Source: Chryseobacterium sp. 6424
GTDB taxonomy: Bacteria > Bacteroidota > Bacteroidia > Flavobacteriales > Weeksellaceae
Assembly (NCBI RefSeq): GCF_003692615.1
Contig: NZ_CP023540.1
Location: 2,170,001 to 2,234,000, forward strand
DNA: 64,000 bases
Reading direction: 5' to 3'
Shown: one piece after another, positions 34,473 to 43,850 of the stretch
Numbering within the stretch: the stretch's first letter is position 1
Layout of the letters: each line of letters begins with the position of its first letter
Position numbers and translations under genes: made by a program
Notes under the pieces: model-generated
What the model was told of the DNA's origin: nothing
The model's input: the letters and a program-made list of their open reading frames with translations, nothing else
Databases searched by the model: none

Positions 34473-36358
34473 CAGTGTTTGGTTATTAGGATTTTAGTGT
34501 TATCGCTGGCTGCTGTTTTCTTCCGGAACGCCAGATATTCCTTGAATCTTTCTTTCGGATATATCCCTTTATTGATGGTAAGTATTCGGTGAACACTCAG
34601 CTTTTTGTCTTTCAGTTCAAACTTGATGGTATAAGTACCAAAATCTGTGGTAATGGTGTTCGACGCGGGCAGTTCGTTAAAAGCATATCCTTCCGGAGCG
34701 GAAAATTCGATTTCGTAATCATCCTGAAACGGGAAACTGATCTCAAAAGGGTGCTGGCGCTCCTCGTTTTCCGAGAACAGCACCGCTTCGTAGTAAGGCA
34801 TCACCGGAAAGAACAGATCGGCACCTAATTTCTTGGCAAAATTGTTGGCTTTCAGTTGAAGTCCGTAAGAAATATGTGCTTTGTCGCGGTCATTCTGAAG
34901 ATTCTTTACCAGAAGCTGATCTATTTTTAACTGATAATAGCGGCTTTTTATCAGCTCTGTCAGTTCATCATTCTTAAGTGAAAACAGGCGCAGATTGGTA
35001 TCATACTGTCCGCCAGAGAACTGAAAAGTGGCTTCAGAATTCATTCCACCGTCTTCAAGCAGCGTGATACGCGCGACGAGTTTCTCTTTGCTTTGCTCTG
35101 GTTTATACACCGGTGTATCCACAATCTGTATCCCATCATCTTTTACCGCAAGCACATTACGGTGATGCGAGGTGAAACTAAGGTGGTTGAAAGCGTGTTT
35201 CTGCGAGGTATTCTCCAGCCAGATGTTTCCTTCCTCCGTAGGTACCATTAAGATAGCATGATTACCTGAAAGTCTTGGGAAATCTTTATCGAATAACTCC
35301 ACCGACTCCCCATCATATATCACCGAAAAATAAGAAGGAATACCCGCCGCTGCCAGCAATGTCCGCATATAATTGGTTAATGCCTTGCAGTCGCCATACC
35401 CTTTTTTGCTGACTTCGGCCGCAGGCATGGGTTGCCAGCCGCCAATACCCATCGCAATCAGCACGTACCGGGTTTTGTTCTGCATATACTGGTAAAGCGT
35501 TTTCACTCGCTCAGCGGTGGATCCGGTAAGGTTCAGGGCTTTTACTTCGGCTATAATCTCTGGCGTAAGTTCAGAGACGGGCGTAATCAGTTGTTGGTAA
35601 TACCATTTCCCGAAAGCATCCCAATCCGTCATATCGCCCTGGCGACCCTCGAGGGTGAATTTTTCAGGCGAAAATTGCACCTGCGGGACTAGATAATCCA
35701 GATCGGGCGCAAGCGTTTCTTCGATAAGCGCCGGAATATTTTCGTAGCCGTACTTCCAAAGGTTACCATCCTGGGTATGAGTAAGTTTCGTGAGTGGTTT
35801 GTCGGTGATTTTAGTCCTGATTTTAATACCAGAATCATTCTGTACGGACATGCTGGCCTTTTGGACTGCCACCTGATAAGCTTCTACGGGGCGAAACTGG
35901 CTCAGATAAACGGTATTTGAAGTATTGGTCTCATAAGAGCTCCGCATTGTGTACGGATAACTTGCAGATACCGGACGCAGCACCAGGATTCTGTCATCTA
36001 CATACAATGCCGCACTGGGGTTGTTGGTATAATCCGAGAAATCTTTTTTGGTATAAGTCTTTACCAATTTACCACTGCTGTCGAACATTTCTACTTTAAT
36101 ATTACTTACTTTCGTATTAGGATTGTAAGGAATAAAAACTGTAGAAAAGCGGTCTCCGGCACTGTTTATGACAGAGACCGCGTGGGTAGCTTTTATCTGA
36201 AGCTCATTTATTGATTTTAGGATATACTGCTCATCATGCTCGCGCACGACGGCATTTGCATTACTCAGCAAATTTTCGGGGATTAGGCCGAAGTCATAAT
36301 CCTGCGCATAGGCTGTTACTGATATGAACAGTAAAGCCAGCCTTGAAAAAGTTTTCAT
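34472..36358 (-). CDS. DUF3857 and transglutaminase domain exported protein
   Basis: 628 residues with a signal peptide (about 1-19), a DUF3857 domain and a transglutaminase-like domain with KKGYGDCKALTNYM (Cys324) and GNHAIL (His367); the third position reads WLENT with Glu382 instead of Asp. Family members may be cysteine proteases or transglutaminases; substrates are unknown. It starts 15 nt after ferritin and ends in the start of its paralogue, so the three genes form an operon. Confidence 0.85.
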   Translation of the reverse strand: MKTFSRLALLFISVTAYAQDYDFGLIPENLLSNANAVVREHDEQYILKSINELQIKATHAVSVINSAGDRFSTVFIPYNPNTKVSNIKVEMFDSSGKLVKTYTKKDFSDYTNNPSAALYVDDRILVLRPVSASYPYTMRSSYETNTSNTVYLSQFRPVEAYQVAVQKASMSVQNDSGIKIRTKITDKPLTKLTHTQDGNLWKYGYENIPALIEETLAPDLDYLVPQVQFSPEKFTLEGRQGDMTDWDAFGKWYYQQLITPVSELTPEIIAEVKALNLTGSTAERVKTLYQYMQNKTRYVLIAMGIGGWQPMPAAEVSKKGYGDCKALTNYMRTLLAAAGIPSYFSVIYDGESVELFDKDFPRLSGNHAILMVPTEEGNIWLENTSQKHAFNHLSFTSHHRNVLAVKDDGIQIVDTPVYKPEQSKEKLVARITLLEDGGMNSEATFQFSGGQYDTNLRLFSLKNDELTELIKSRYYQLKIDQLLVKNLQNDRDKAHISYGLQLKANNFAKKLGADLFFPVMPYYEAVLFSENEERQHPFEISFPFQDDYEIEFSAPEGYAFNELPASNTITTDFGTYTIKFELKDKKLSVHRILTINKGIYPKERFKEYLAFRKKTAASDNTKILITKH

Positions 36359-36373
36359 TAAAGTAGAAAGCTA

Positions 36374-36883
36374 TTAATTTTCCGTATCTGGGGAAAATAC
36401 CCTCTGACCCAACTCCTGATCGAAAAGATACAGCGCTGAGGGGTTACCGCTTACCATGTTGATTTTGGTTACTAACTGTGAAGCGTTGGCCTCTTCCTCT
36501 ACCTGTTCATTCACGAACCATTGCAGGAAAGATACTGTGGCGAAATCTCCCTCATCATTCGCATTCTTCAAAATATGGAAAATGCTTTGGGTAACAACTT
36601 TTTCATGTTCCAGTGCTTTTTCGAAAATATCTTTGGCATCTGCGAACTGGTGCGGTGGCTGCGGAATTTCCCCCGGAACAATCTCGGCACCTACATCTAC
36701 CAAATAATCAAACATTTTGTCGGCATGCATGAGTTCTTCCTTGCTTTGCACACGGAAATAGTTGGCAATCCCATCAAGATCCTTGGCATAGAACCACGCG
36801 GACATGGAGAGGTAATACTGCGCTGCATACTGTTCTTTCGCAATCTGACTATTAATAAGTTGTGCGATCTTTTGGCTAATCAT
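36374..36883 (-). CDS. ftnA: Ferritin (non-haem, FtnA type)
   Basis: 169 residues of four-helix-bundle ferritin. Ligands of the ferroxidase centre are visible in INSQIAKEQYAAQYYLSM (Glu17 region), SKEELMHADKM (Glu/His about 50-53) and the helix with FLQWFVNEQVEEEA. It stores iron in the cytoplasm as a 24-mer. The first gene of a unit with the two DUF3857 proteins, an association I cannot explain. Confidence 0.95.
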   Translation of the reverse strand: MISQKIAQLINSQIAKEQYAAQYYLSMSAWFYAKDLDGIANYFRVQSKEELMHADKMFDYLVDVGAEIVPGEIPQPPHQFADAKDIFEKALEHEKVVTQSIFHILKNANDEGDFATVSFLQWFVNEQVEEEANASQLVTKINMVSGNPSALYLFDQELGQRVFSPDTEN

Positions 36884-36902
36884 AATATAAAATAGTTTTC
36901 AC

Positions 36903-36910
36903 CAAATATA
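36903..36910 (-). promoter_or_regulatory. Candidate -7 box of the ferritin operon
   Basis: TATATTTG on the minus strand ends 19 nt before the ferritin ATG; no clear -33. Confidence 0.4.
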
Positions 36911-36932
36911 CCCAAATAATCACTATAGGCAT

Positions 36933-36962
36933 AAAAAAAGCGGAAAAACTTAAATTCTCCGC
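36933..36962 (-). terminator. Terminator of the Spy-like gene
   Basis: GCGGA and TCCGC pair around a 13-nt loop; on the minus strand a run of seven T follows. It is 26 nt past the stop. Confidence 0.7.
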
Positions 36963-36987
36963 CTACTAAAAACATTAAAATTATGAA

Positions 36988-37401
36988 CTAGTTTGCCGCT
37001 GGCATTTTCTTCATTCTGTGGGCTTTCATGCCAGTTTTTCTTGCCTGTGATTTTTCTTTTTGTTGGGCCTGCCATTTATCATATTGCGCTGGGGTGAGGA
37101 TCTGCTTCATTTCGGTATCCCATTGTTGTTGCTGTGCCTTCATCGCATCCAAGCGGGCTTTTCTTTCGGCCTGTATCTGTGGGGCATTGCGGCGTCTTTC
37201 CTCCATTCTTTTATCCTGCATGGCTTTTATTCTGGCGGTTTGCGCATCCGAAAGCTGTAGGTCTGCCTGCATCATTTTCAGTTTTTCCGCTCTCTTCTGT
37301 TCCATCTGTGCCTGGTTTTTCTGTTGAAGCGCTGGGGACTGCTGTGCGTTCAGCATTAGACCGGCAAGAGCAAATATTGAACTAAGGATGATTTTTTTCA
37401 T
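36988..37401 (-). CDS. Exported Spy/CpxP-like (LTxxQ-type) helical protein
   Basis: 137 residues: a signal peptide (MKKIILSSIFALAGLMLNAQ) then a very Gln/Lys/Arg/Met-rich helical chain. Segments LQLSDAQTARIKAMQ and ILTPAQYDKWQ fit the paired LTxxQ motif of Spy/CpxP-like periplasmic chaperones. A role in envelope stress is the family expectation but is not shown here. Monocistronic, followed by a terminator. Confidence 0.7.
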   Translation of the reverse strand: MKKIILSSIFALAGLMLNAQQSPALQQKNQAQMEQKRAEKLKMMQADLQLSDAQTARIKAMQDKRMEERRRNAPQIQAERKARLDAMKAQQQQWDTEMKQILTPAQYDKWQAQQKEKSQARKTGMKAHRMKKMPAAN

Positions 37402-37494
37402 ATCAGTATAATTTATTGTTGATTTATTTTTTTAATATGGTTTTGGAATTGAAGTTAAAACCATCGGTCACAAAGTTTTGTTAAAGCTCTTTAA

Positions 37495-37528
37495 ACAAAA
37501 AGCAGCCCTGTAAAAACAAAACTGCTTT
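37495..37528 (-). terminator. Terminator of the Tyr-rich exported protein gene
   Basis: AAAGCAG (37499-37505) and CTGCTTT (37522-37528) pair around a 16-nt loop; T run on the minus strand. Confidence 0.6.
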
Positions 37529-37573
37529 GAAAATCAATACTAAAACTATCACTTACTTATCTCGCCGTCAATC

Positions 37574-38491
37574 TTAGCCCGGGTGTGCGGGTTGAGTTGG
37601 GTGTCCTAAGCCCTGGTGAAGGGTTATTCTGGGTACCGGGAGCGTTTTCGATACTTCTTGTGGGGCGTCTTTACGTGGCGCAGCCTCATTCCGGAAGCCG
37701 CTGTTGCTGCCATTCTGGGGAACTGCCTGATTACGGAAGCCTCTATTTTCAGGCATATTCCTCACCTTTTCTTCGTTACCATTCCTGAAGCCTGAACTGG
37801 TATTGCTGTTCGGTTTGGCATCGTCGCGGAAACCGTTACCACGCGGCAAACTGCCGTTATTACCGTTATTGATACGCGGCGCATCCCGGAAGCCAAAATT
37901 GTTTCTTGGGTTTGCCTGGTGATACTTCACACGATCTACGCGGTATCTGTTCACGTTAATATCTCTGTAACGCGGCACTACATAGATGCGTGGGCTGTAA
38001 TGCTGTACGCGATAATTCTGATAATATACAACAGGATTGTAACCGTTATAGTAACTGTTCTGGAAGATCACAAACACGCGCGGTCCCAGGATACGTTCAA
38101 GTGCGTAGAAACGGTCATAGTACCACCGGTCAGGGTTGTATCGGTAATATGAATTCCATGCGCTGAAGGAAGGGAACTGCTCGTTCAGCAAAATAATCTG
38201 TTGCATCTGCCAAGGTGCCAGTTGGTACATGGAGAAAAAGCGACTCCAGTTTACTTGCTGGATACTGCGGCGATAGTCGTTGTAATAACTCCGGTATAGA
38301 TCATTGCTGTAATAATCAGTAGGATATTCGTAATAATAATCATCCGGAAAGTAAAATTCGTCATTGTAACGATCATAATATCCCATATTGTATTGGGAAT
38401 TAGGACCTGAGGTAGGATAATAATCCTGATAAACCTGTGCGGACATCAATGTTGTACATAACACCGAAAGTCCCAAAAATATTTTTTTCAT
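37574..38491 (-). CDS. Exported Tyr-rich protein with GFR repeats, possible 3' frameshift
   Basis: 305 residues. Signal peptide (about 1-18), then a Tyr/Asp-rich region (20-75), a helical/beta middle with LAPWQMQQIILLNEQF, and a C-terminal low-complexity part with repeated GFR units (NFGFRDA, NGFRDD, SSGFRNG, NRGFRNQ, NSGFRNE). The last 25 residues lose this pattern, whereas another frame of the same strand resumes it as SPGLRT and TPGLRL and ends at 37557. A frameshift near 37660 is possible. Family members are common in Chryseobacterium relatives; function unknown. Confidence 0.65.
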   Translation of the reverse strand: MKKIFLGLSVLCTTLMSAQVYQDYYPTSGPNSQYNMGYYDRYNDEFYFPDDYYYEYPTDYYSNDLYRSYYNDYRRSIQQVNWSRFFSMYQLAPWQMQQIILLNEQFPSFSAWNSYYRYNPDRWYYDRFYALERILGPRVFVIFQNSYYNGYNPVVYYQNYRVQHYSPRIYVVPRYRDINVNRYRVDRVKYHQANPRNNFGFRDAPRINNGNNGSLPRGNGFRDDAKPNSNTSSGFRNGNEEKVRNMPENRGFRNQAVPQNGSNSGFRNEAAPRKDAPQEVSKTLPVPRITLHQGLGHPTQPAHPG

Positions 38492-38573
38492 GTAAATGCC
38501 GTGTATTTGGTTAATTTAATGAAACACCGTTTCGGCTACTGCGTTCAGATGCTTCTGTCTTTTGGATGTATAA

Positions 38574-38607
38574 ATAAAAAAGAAGTTAAACGCGTGGCTT
38601 AACTTCT
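38574..38607 (-). terminator. malQ terminator
   Basis: AGAAGTTAA and TTAACTTCT form a perfect 9-bp stem with a 9-nt loop; on the minus strand TTTTTT follows. Confidence 0.85.
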
Positions 38608-38655
38608 GTATTCAATGTAAATAACGGATATTTATACTGTTTTCTTTAATTAGAT

Positions 38656-41313
38656 TTAAACTCTGTTAGAATCTTTCACCCAACCGGCGATTTTTTCATT
38701 AAATCTTTCTTCGGTAATCAAACTTTCAAGCGTCAGGTGCATTCTGTAGCGCCAATAATGAGGGAAGACCGCTGGGATGTTGATGCGTTCCTCATCCATA
38801 TGGGGATGCTGTAGTCCAGCTTCTGTAGCCAGATATTCCTGGATCGGGAAAATCGCCAACATAGCGTCATTATACAGATGTTGTTTCATGATAATTTCGG
38901 CGAGTTGAGGCTCCAGATTTAAAGGTGCGGTGCCTGCCTGCCCCAATTGGTGCTGGAAGTACTGTTGCGTAAGCTCCCGGTCCTCATGCCACCATTGCCG
39001 CAGGGTGCTGCTGTCATGGGAACTTGCCGTCACCACATTCATATAACCGGCATTCTTAGGATCATACCACAAGATGTTCTCGGATGGCATCCGCTGTACC
39101 TTCAGGGCGGTAATGGCCAAACGATCCATCACTATAGGTACCGCATCGGGCACCAATCCCAAGTCCTCACCACAAATCAGCATATCGGTCGCATTCAGGA
39201 TTACCGGCAGCTTCTCCATGGCCTGTTCGTACCAAAGCCCATCCTGTCTTTTGAAGAAATAATCGTTATAAAGTTCACTTACCGCATATTTCTCATGATC
39301 GGACAGATATTTATAAGAAGTCGTTTTCATGATATTGAAACGCGGGTGATACACACGTTCGCCATCAGCAGTTTCTTCCGTTAAAAACAATACATTGGCG
39401 CAGAGCGAAATTAGTTTTTCCTGTGCCCACGGATGCGGATTTTCCTTGAAATATTCTGTAAGTTTCCGCTGGGTGTTATATTCTTCCTTAAAGGTATATC
39501 GCCCATTAAAATGGTTATTCATGAATTGCTGATGAATCGCATCGCGCTCACTGCCAAACTCATCCCAAAGGATCTGGTCATTAATGAAAGGCTCACAGTA
39601 CCGGTTTTCGTCAAACGGAATGTTCCTGGCCTGGAACTCGCTTGTACGAACTGGCACCGCAGGATAAAAATAGCCTAAAATACCCTGTGTGGCACTCATA
39701 GGCATCCTCCAGATCCGGAAGAAACCTAATATATGGTCAATCCGCATCGCGTCGAAATATTGTTCCAGCGCTTTGAAACGGTTTTTCCACCAGCGATAGC
39801 CATCTTTTTTCATCGCTTCCCAATTGTAGGTCGGGAACTCCCAGTTTTGTCCCAAATCGGTGAACTGATCTGGTGGTGCGCCAGCCTGAAAATCCATACC
39901 GAAGAGTTCAGGCTCCGTCCAGGCTTCCACAGAATATCGGTAAATACCAATCGGCAAATCACCTTTTACAGAAATCCCGAGGGTATGTGTATAATCAATG
40001 GCTTCTTTTAATTGTATATGCAATTGGTATTGCACCCAGGCATGCAGCATCGCGGCCTCGAAATCCTTACTTTTCGGACTGAAGAATGGTTGTATTTTCC
40101 CTGCGATGTATTTCCGGTGGGTTTTCCAGGTATTGAAGTTAGGCGTGTTGTATTTGTCGCGCTGTACACAGAAAGCGCTGTATGGCAACAGCCATTCTTC
40201 ATTTGACTTCATGAATTTCTTGAAATTCCGGTCTTTTAGGATTTCATCAATGTTTTGTGCGAAAACCGCTTTTAAATACTTCCATTTGGCGGTAATCATT
40301 TTTTCATAATCAATGAGGCTCAGTTGATTAAGCGACTGTCTTTCAGCCTCAAACTGAGGTACAAGTTCAGCCGGGATCGGATAATCGAGTCTTGAAAGAG
40401 AAATATACTGCGGATGCAGCGCATACACTGAGATCGCGGCGTAAGGATAAGAATCTGTCCAGGAATAATTTGCAGTCGTATCGTTGATCGGCAGAATCTG
40501 CAATATTGATAGATTAGTTTTTTTCGCCCAATCAGCCAGATTTTTAAGATCCTCGAACTCACCTACACCAAAACCGTTTTCAGTTCTTAACGCAAAAACC
40601 GGCACGGCCACCCCTGCAGCGTGGTACATTTCTTCGCCCCGGAAACGGTAATAATGATCAGCAACTATCTGAAGAACCTCCGAATCAGTATTGGGCTTAA
40701 CTTTTCGGTCTTCGCCATATTCCATATTTAATATTTCACCAGTGGTGAAATCTCGGATGGCATATTTGTAACTAATTTCTTCGTTTGCCACCAGCTCTAC
40801 CGGTACTTCCCAAACACCATAATCTGTTTGAGACATAATCACCGCTTGCGAAGCATCCCAGTTGCCAAGTGCTTCATTACCTCCTAGGATGGCGATTTGC
40901 CAGTTTGGGTGATAAAGTGGCGCTTCAATGCGGAACAGATGCGTATGCTTCTTAAGGACCGAAATCTTTTCTGGCCGAAAACCACTGAGCTTATTTTTAA
41001 GGATCTTGTTGTTCAGATAATTTTCAGGGAAGTTTTTGGCATTCCAGCTGTCATAGATATTAAATTCGCTGTACAGATGCGGAAAACTTAGTTGATGTGA
41101 AGCCAATTCCTTCTCAAGAATTTGACCGGCATCATCCGTAACGAGGTACAAATAACTAATGCTTCTTGAAAAATAATCTACCTCCCCATACCAATCTCCT
41201 TTTTCCTTGTAAACCAATGGTTTAACTATGGAATGTCCGTCGCGGTCCTGTATCGAAATATGCAGGTTTTCACCTGGTTTTGTGTTAAAATTAATGTTGA
41301 AATATAGCTTCAT
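38656..41313 (-). CDS. malQ: 4-alpha-glucanotransferase with N-terminal starch-binding domains
   Basis: 885 residues, longer than E. coli MalQ because two CBM20-like starch-binding domains (about 1-110 and 120-225) precede the GH77 barrel. Catalytic residues fit GH77: nucleophile Asp526 (AMRIDHILGFF), acid/base Glu716 (ICGEDLGLVP) and Asp767 (ASSHDSSTLRQWW). It transfers maltooligosaccharides and acts in glycogen or starch breakdown. No signal peptide, so cytoplasmic. It is monocistronic with cysS upstream on the same strand. Confidence 0.93.
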   Translation of the reverse strand: MKLYFNINFNTKPGENLHISIQDRDGHSIVKPLVYKEKGDWYGEVDYFSRSISYLYLVTDDAGQILEKELASHQLSFPHLYSEFNIYDSWNAKNFPENYLNNKILKNKLSGFRPEKISVLKKHTHLFRIEAPLYHPNWQIAILGGNEALGNWDASQAVIMSQTDYGVWEVPVELVANEEISYKYAIRDFTTGEILNMEYGEDRKVKPNTDSEVLQIVADHYYRFRGEEMYHAAGVAVPVFALRTENGFGVGEFEDLKNLADWAKKTNLSILQILPINDTTANYSWTDSYPYAAISVYALHPQYISLSRLDYPIPAELVPQFEAERQSLNQLSLIDYEKMITAKWKYLKAVFAQNIDEILKDRNFKKFMKSNEEWLLPYSAFCVQRDKYNTPNFNTWKTHRKYIAGKIQPFFSPKSKDFEAAMLHAWVQYQLHIQLKEAIDYTHTLGISVKGDLPIGIYRYSVEAWTEPELFGMDFQAGAPPDQFTDLGQNWEFPTYNWEAMKKDGYRWWKNRFKALEQYFDAMRIDHILGFFRIWRMPMSATQGILGYFYPAVPVRTSEFQARNIPFDENRYCEPFINDQILWDEFGSERDAIHQQFMNNHFNGRYTFKEEYNTQRKLTEYFKENPHPWAQEKLISLCANVLFLTEETADGERVYHPRFNIMKTTSYKYLSDHEKYAVSELYNDYFFKRQDGLWYEQAMEKLPVILNATDMLICGEDLGLVPDAVPIVMDRLAITALKVQRMPSENILWYDPKNAGYMNVVTASSHDSSTLRQWWHEDRELTQQYFQHQLGQAGTAPLNLEPQLAEIIMKQHLYNDAMLAIFPIQEYLATEAGLQHPHMDEERINIPAVFPHYWRYRMHLTLESLITEERFNEKIAGWVKDSNRV

Positions 41314-41448
41314 CCTGATGGCATTTTAATAACCGCAATTTACTAAAAAGAAAAGGACTGCCAAGCTGTTTTTCATCTTTAAAAACAGATTAAAATCATG
41401 TGTTTATTTACTGAAAAACAATCCATTACAAAGATATATTCCGTACAT

Positions 41449-41476
41449 AAAAAACCCCTCATCAAATCGTGAGAGG
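41449..41476 (-). terminator. cysS terminator
   Basis: CCCCTCA and TGAGAGG form a 7-bp stem with a G-U pair around an 8-nt loop; on the minus strand six T follow. Confidence 0.75.
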
Positions 41477-41482
41477 TAATGT

Positions 41483-42949
41483 TTAAATTATTGAATAAGT
41501 AGTGCCATCGCGTCCATCTTTCAGTTCAATCCCTTCTGCCAGCAGGCGGTCTCGGATTTGGTCTGAAAGTTCAAAGTTTTTGGCTTTACGTGCTTGATTT
41601 CTTAGCTCTATGAGGACCTTTAATGTCTGATCGAGCTTTTCATTGTTATTTTCTTCCACATTTCGAAGCCCAAGCACTTCATATACAAAGGATTGCATCA
41701 ACGATTGTAGTTCAGTAAAATCAGCCTCTGTAATGGTTTCTTTTCCATCCTCAAGTCGGAAGATCACATTTACCGCCTCAAAAAGATGAGAAATTAAAAT
41801 GGGTGAATTAAAGTCATCCGTTAGCGCGTCATAACATTTTTTTCGCCAGCCTTGCAAGTCGAAACTACCTGACGCAGAGAAGGGAAATCTAAAATCCTGC
41901 AGCAATTTCATCGCCTCCATCAGTCGCTGGAAACCTTTTTCGCTGGCTACCATGGCTTCATTGGAAATATCGAGTACGCTGCGGTAATGTGCCTGCATAA
42001 AATTGAATCTTACGATACTCGGGTGAAAAGGCTTTTCAAAGAAATCATTATTTCCGGAAACCAATTCCATAGGCAAGATGTAATTTCCGGTAGATTTACT
42101 CATACGTTGCCCGTTCATTGTCAGCATATTAGCATGCATCCAGTAATTTACCGGCTCGGTGCCATTACAGGCTTTGCCTTGGGCAACCTCACATTCATGA
42201 TGTGGGAACTTAAGATCCATACCACCGCCATGAATGTCGAATTTTTCACCTAAATACTTAGTTGACATGGCAGTACACTCCAGATGCCAACCTGGGAAAC
42301 CTTCTCCCCAAGGTGAATTCCAGCGCATGATATGCGCGGGCGACGCCGATTTCCACAGTGCGAAATCCTGAGGGTTTTTCTTCTCATGCTGCCCATCGAG
42401 GTCGCGGGTGTTGGCAAAGAGTTCTTCAATATTCCTACGCGAAAGTTCGCCGTAGTTAAGTCCCCGGCTGTTATATTCCTGTACATCGAAATACACTGAA
42501 CCATTGCTTTCATAAGCAAAACCGCTATTGATGAGTTTCTGTGTAAGTTCGATCTGTTCTACGATATGGCCGGTCGCGGTAGGCTCAATGGTTGGCGGAA
42601 GCAGATTAAAGGCATCCAATACCTTATGGAAATCTACGGTGTACTTCTGCACAATCTCCATCGGTTCAAGTTTCTCGAGGCGGGACTGTTTTACAAACCG
42701 GTCGTTATCTACGTCGCCATCATCGGTAAGATGGCCGGCATCGGTAATGTTTCTTACATACCTTACTTTATAGCCGAGATGCTGAAGTGTGCGGTAGATG
42801 AAATCGAAAGACATAAAGGTACGCACATTCCCCAAATGCACATTGCTGTACACGGTAGGTCCACAGACGTACATCCCCACATGGTTTTCATGAATTGGAC
42901 TGAATATTTCTTTTTCTGCGGAAAGCGAGTTGTATATTTTAAGCTGCAT
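41483..42949 (-). CDS. cysS: Cysteinyl-tRNA synthetase
   Basis: 488 residues from the ATG at 42949 ([16 protein letters not shown]), which matches homologues better than the open-frame start at 42967. Class I motifs: the HIGH-type VHLGNVRTF near residue 38 and the KMSKS-type RMSKSTGN. Zinc ligands of the family are present ([21 protein letters not shown]). It charges tRNA-Cys. Confidence 0.97.
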   Translation of the reverse strand: MQLKIYNSLSAEKEIFSPIHENHVGMYVCGPTVYSNVHLGNVRTFMSFDFIYRTLQHLGYKVRYVRNITDAGHLTDDGDVDNDRFVKQSRLEKLEPMEIVQKYTVDFHKVLDAFNLLPPTIEPTATGHIVEQIELTQKLINSGFAYESNGSVYFDVQEYNSRGLNYGELSRRNIEELFANTRDLDGQHEKKNPQDFALWKSASPAHIMRWNSPWGEGFPGWHLECTAMSTKYLGEKFDIHGGGMDLKFPHHECEVAQGKACNGTEPVNYWMHANMLTMNGQRMSKSTGNYILPMELVSGNNDFFEKPFHPSIVRFNFMQAHYRSVLDISNEAMVASEKGFQRLMEAMKLLQDFRFPFSASGSFDLQGWRKKCYDALTDDFNSPILISHLFEAVNVIFRLEDGKETITEADFTELQSLMQSFVYEVLGLRNVEENNNEKLDQTLKVLIELRNQARKAKNFELSDQIRDRLLAEGIELKDGRDGTTYSII

Positions 42950-43056
42950 GATAGTAAATTTAATCAAGTTTCTGTACGAAGTCGCCCAAGTCTGTTCAAC
43001 AGGGGTTTGCTGCTGAATGATTAAAACACAACCGTATCATCTCAAGGGTTTTCAGG

Positions 43057-43722
43057 TTAATCAAATTTTGCATGGCTCCCTACATAATGCAGAAACTCTT
43101 GGCGCGTAATGGGGTTGGTACGGAAGATCCCGCTAAGCTCTGCGGTAATGGTAGAACTGGCCGTATCCTTAATACCGCGGCAGTTCACGCAAAGGTGTTT
43201 GGCATCAATAATACAGGCGACATCCTTCGTCCCGAGGGCGATCTTCAGCGCATCCACAATCTGCATCGTCAGTCTTTCCTGTACCTGCGGGCGCTTTGCA
43301 TAATAATCCACCAGACGGTTAATTTTAGAAAGTCCGATCACTTCACCCTTAGAGATATAAGCGACATGCGCTTTACCGATAATCGGCAGGAAATGATGCT
43401 CACAGAAGGAATACACGGTGATATCTTTCTCCACCAGCATCTGCCGGTATTTATATTTATTCGAGAAGGTAGAAATCCCAGGTTTGTTCTCCGGAAGAAG
43501 GCCGCCAAAGATTTCATTCACGTACATTTTGGCTACCCGTTTCGGGGAATCTTTTAGGGAATCATCGGCCATATCCATCCCCAGCGTTTCCATAATCTTA
43601 TAGAAATGATGCTCAATGATTTCTACCTTTTCCTCGGGTGATTTATCAAAGGCATCGCTGCGCATCGGCGTGTGGTTATTACCGGTGAAAACATCGTCGT
43701 CGTTATCGATATCGTGATTCAT
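43057..43722 (-). CDS. folE: GTP cyclohydrolase I
   Basis: 221 residues. The core motifs CEHHFLPIIGKAHVAYI and CVNCRGIKDTAS supply the zinc ligands and catalytic histidine; the catalytic helix reads RLTMQIVDALK. It makes dihydroneopterin triphosphate from GTP, the first step of folate synthesis. An N-terminal extension of about 25 acidic residues (DNDDDVFTGNN) is present. Monocistronic, upstream of sprA's end on the same strand. Confidence 0.97.
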   Translation of the reverse strand: MNHDIDNDDDVFTGNNHTPMRSDAFDKSPEEKVEIIEHHFYKIMETLGMDMADDSLKDSPKRVAKMYVNEIFGGLLPENKPGISTFSNKYKYRQMLVEKDITVYSFCEHHFLPIIGKAHVAYISKGEVIGLSKINRLVDYYAKRPQVQERLTMQIVDALKIALGTKDVACIIDAKHLCVNCRGIKDTASSTITAELSGIFRTNPITRQEFLHYVGSHAKFD

Positions 43723-43738
43723 AGTATTAAATGAGCAG

Positions 43739-43746
43739 CAAAATTA
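43739..43746 (-). promoter_or_regulatory. Candidate -7 box of folE
   Basis: TAATTTTG on the minus strand, ending 16 nt before the folE ATG. No clear -33. Confidence 0.35.
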
Positions 43747-43813
43747 AGATTAAATTTTTAAAACAGGGCGCCGGAGCCTTTAATAATACCACCAATATGA
43801 CCTCAACTTCAAT

Positions 43814-43845
43814 AAAAAAACCCAGGACATTCATCCTGAGTTTTT
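43814..43845 (-). terminator. sprA terminator
   Basis: CCCAGGA and TCCTGAG form a 7-bp stem (one G-U) with flanking A and T tracts, giving a T run on the minus strand. Confidence 0.82.
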
Positions 43846-43850
43846 ATGCT

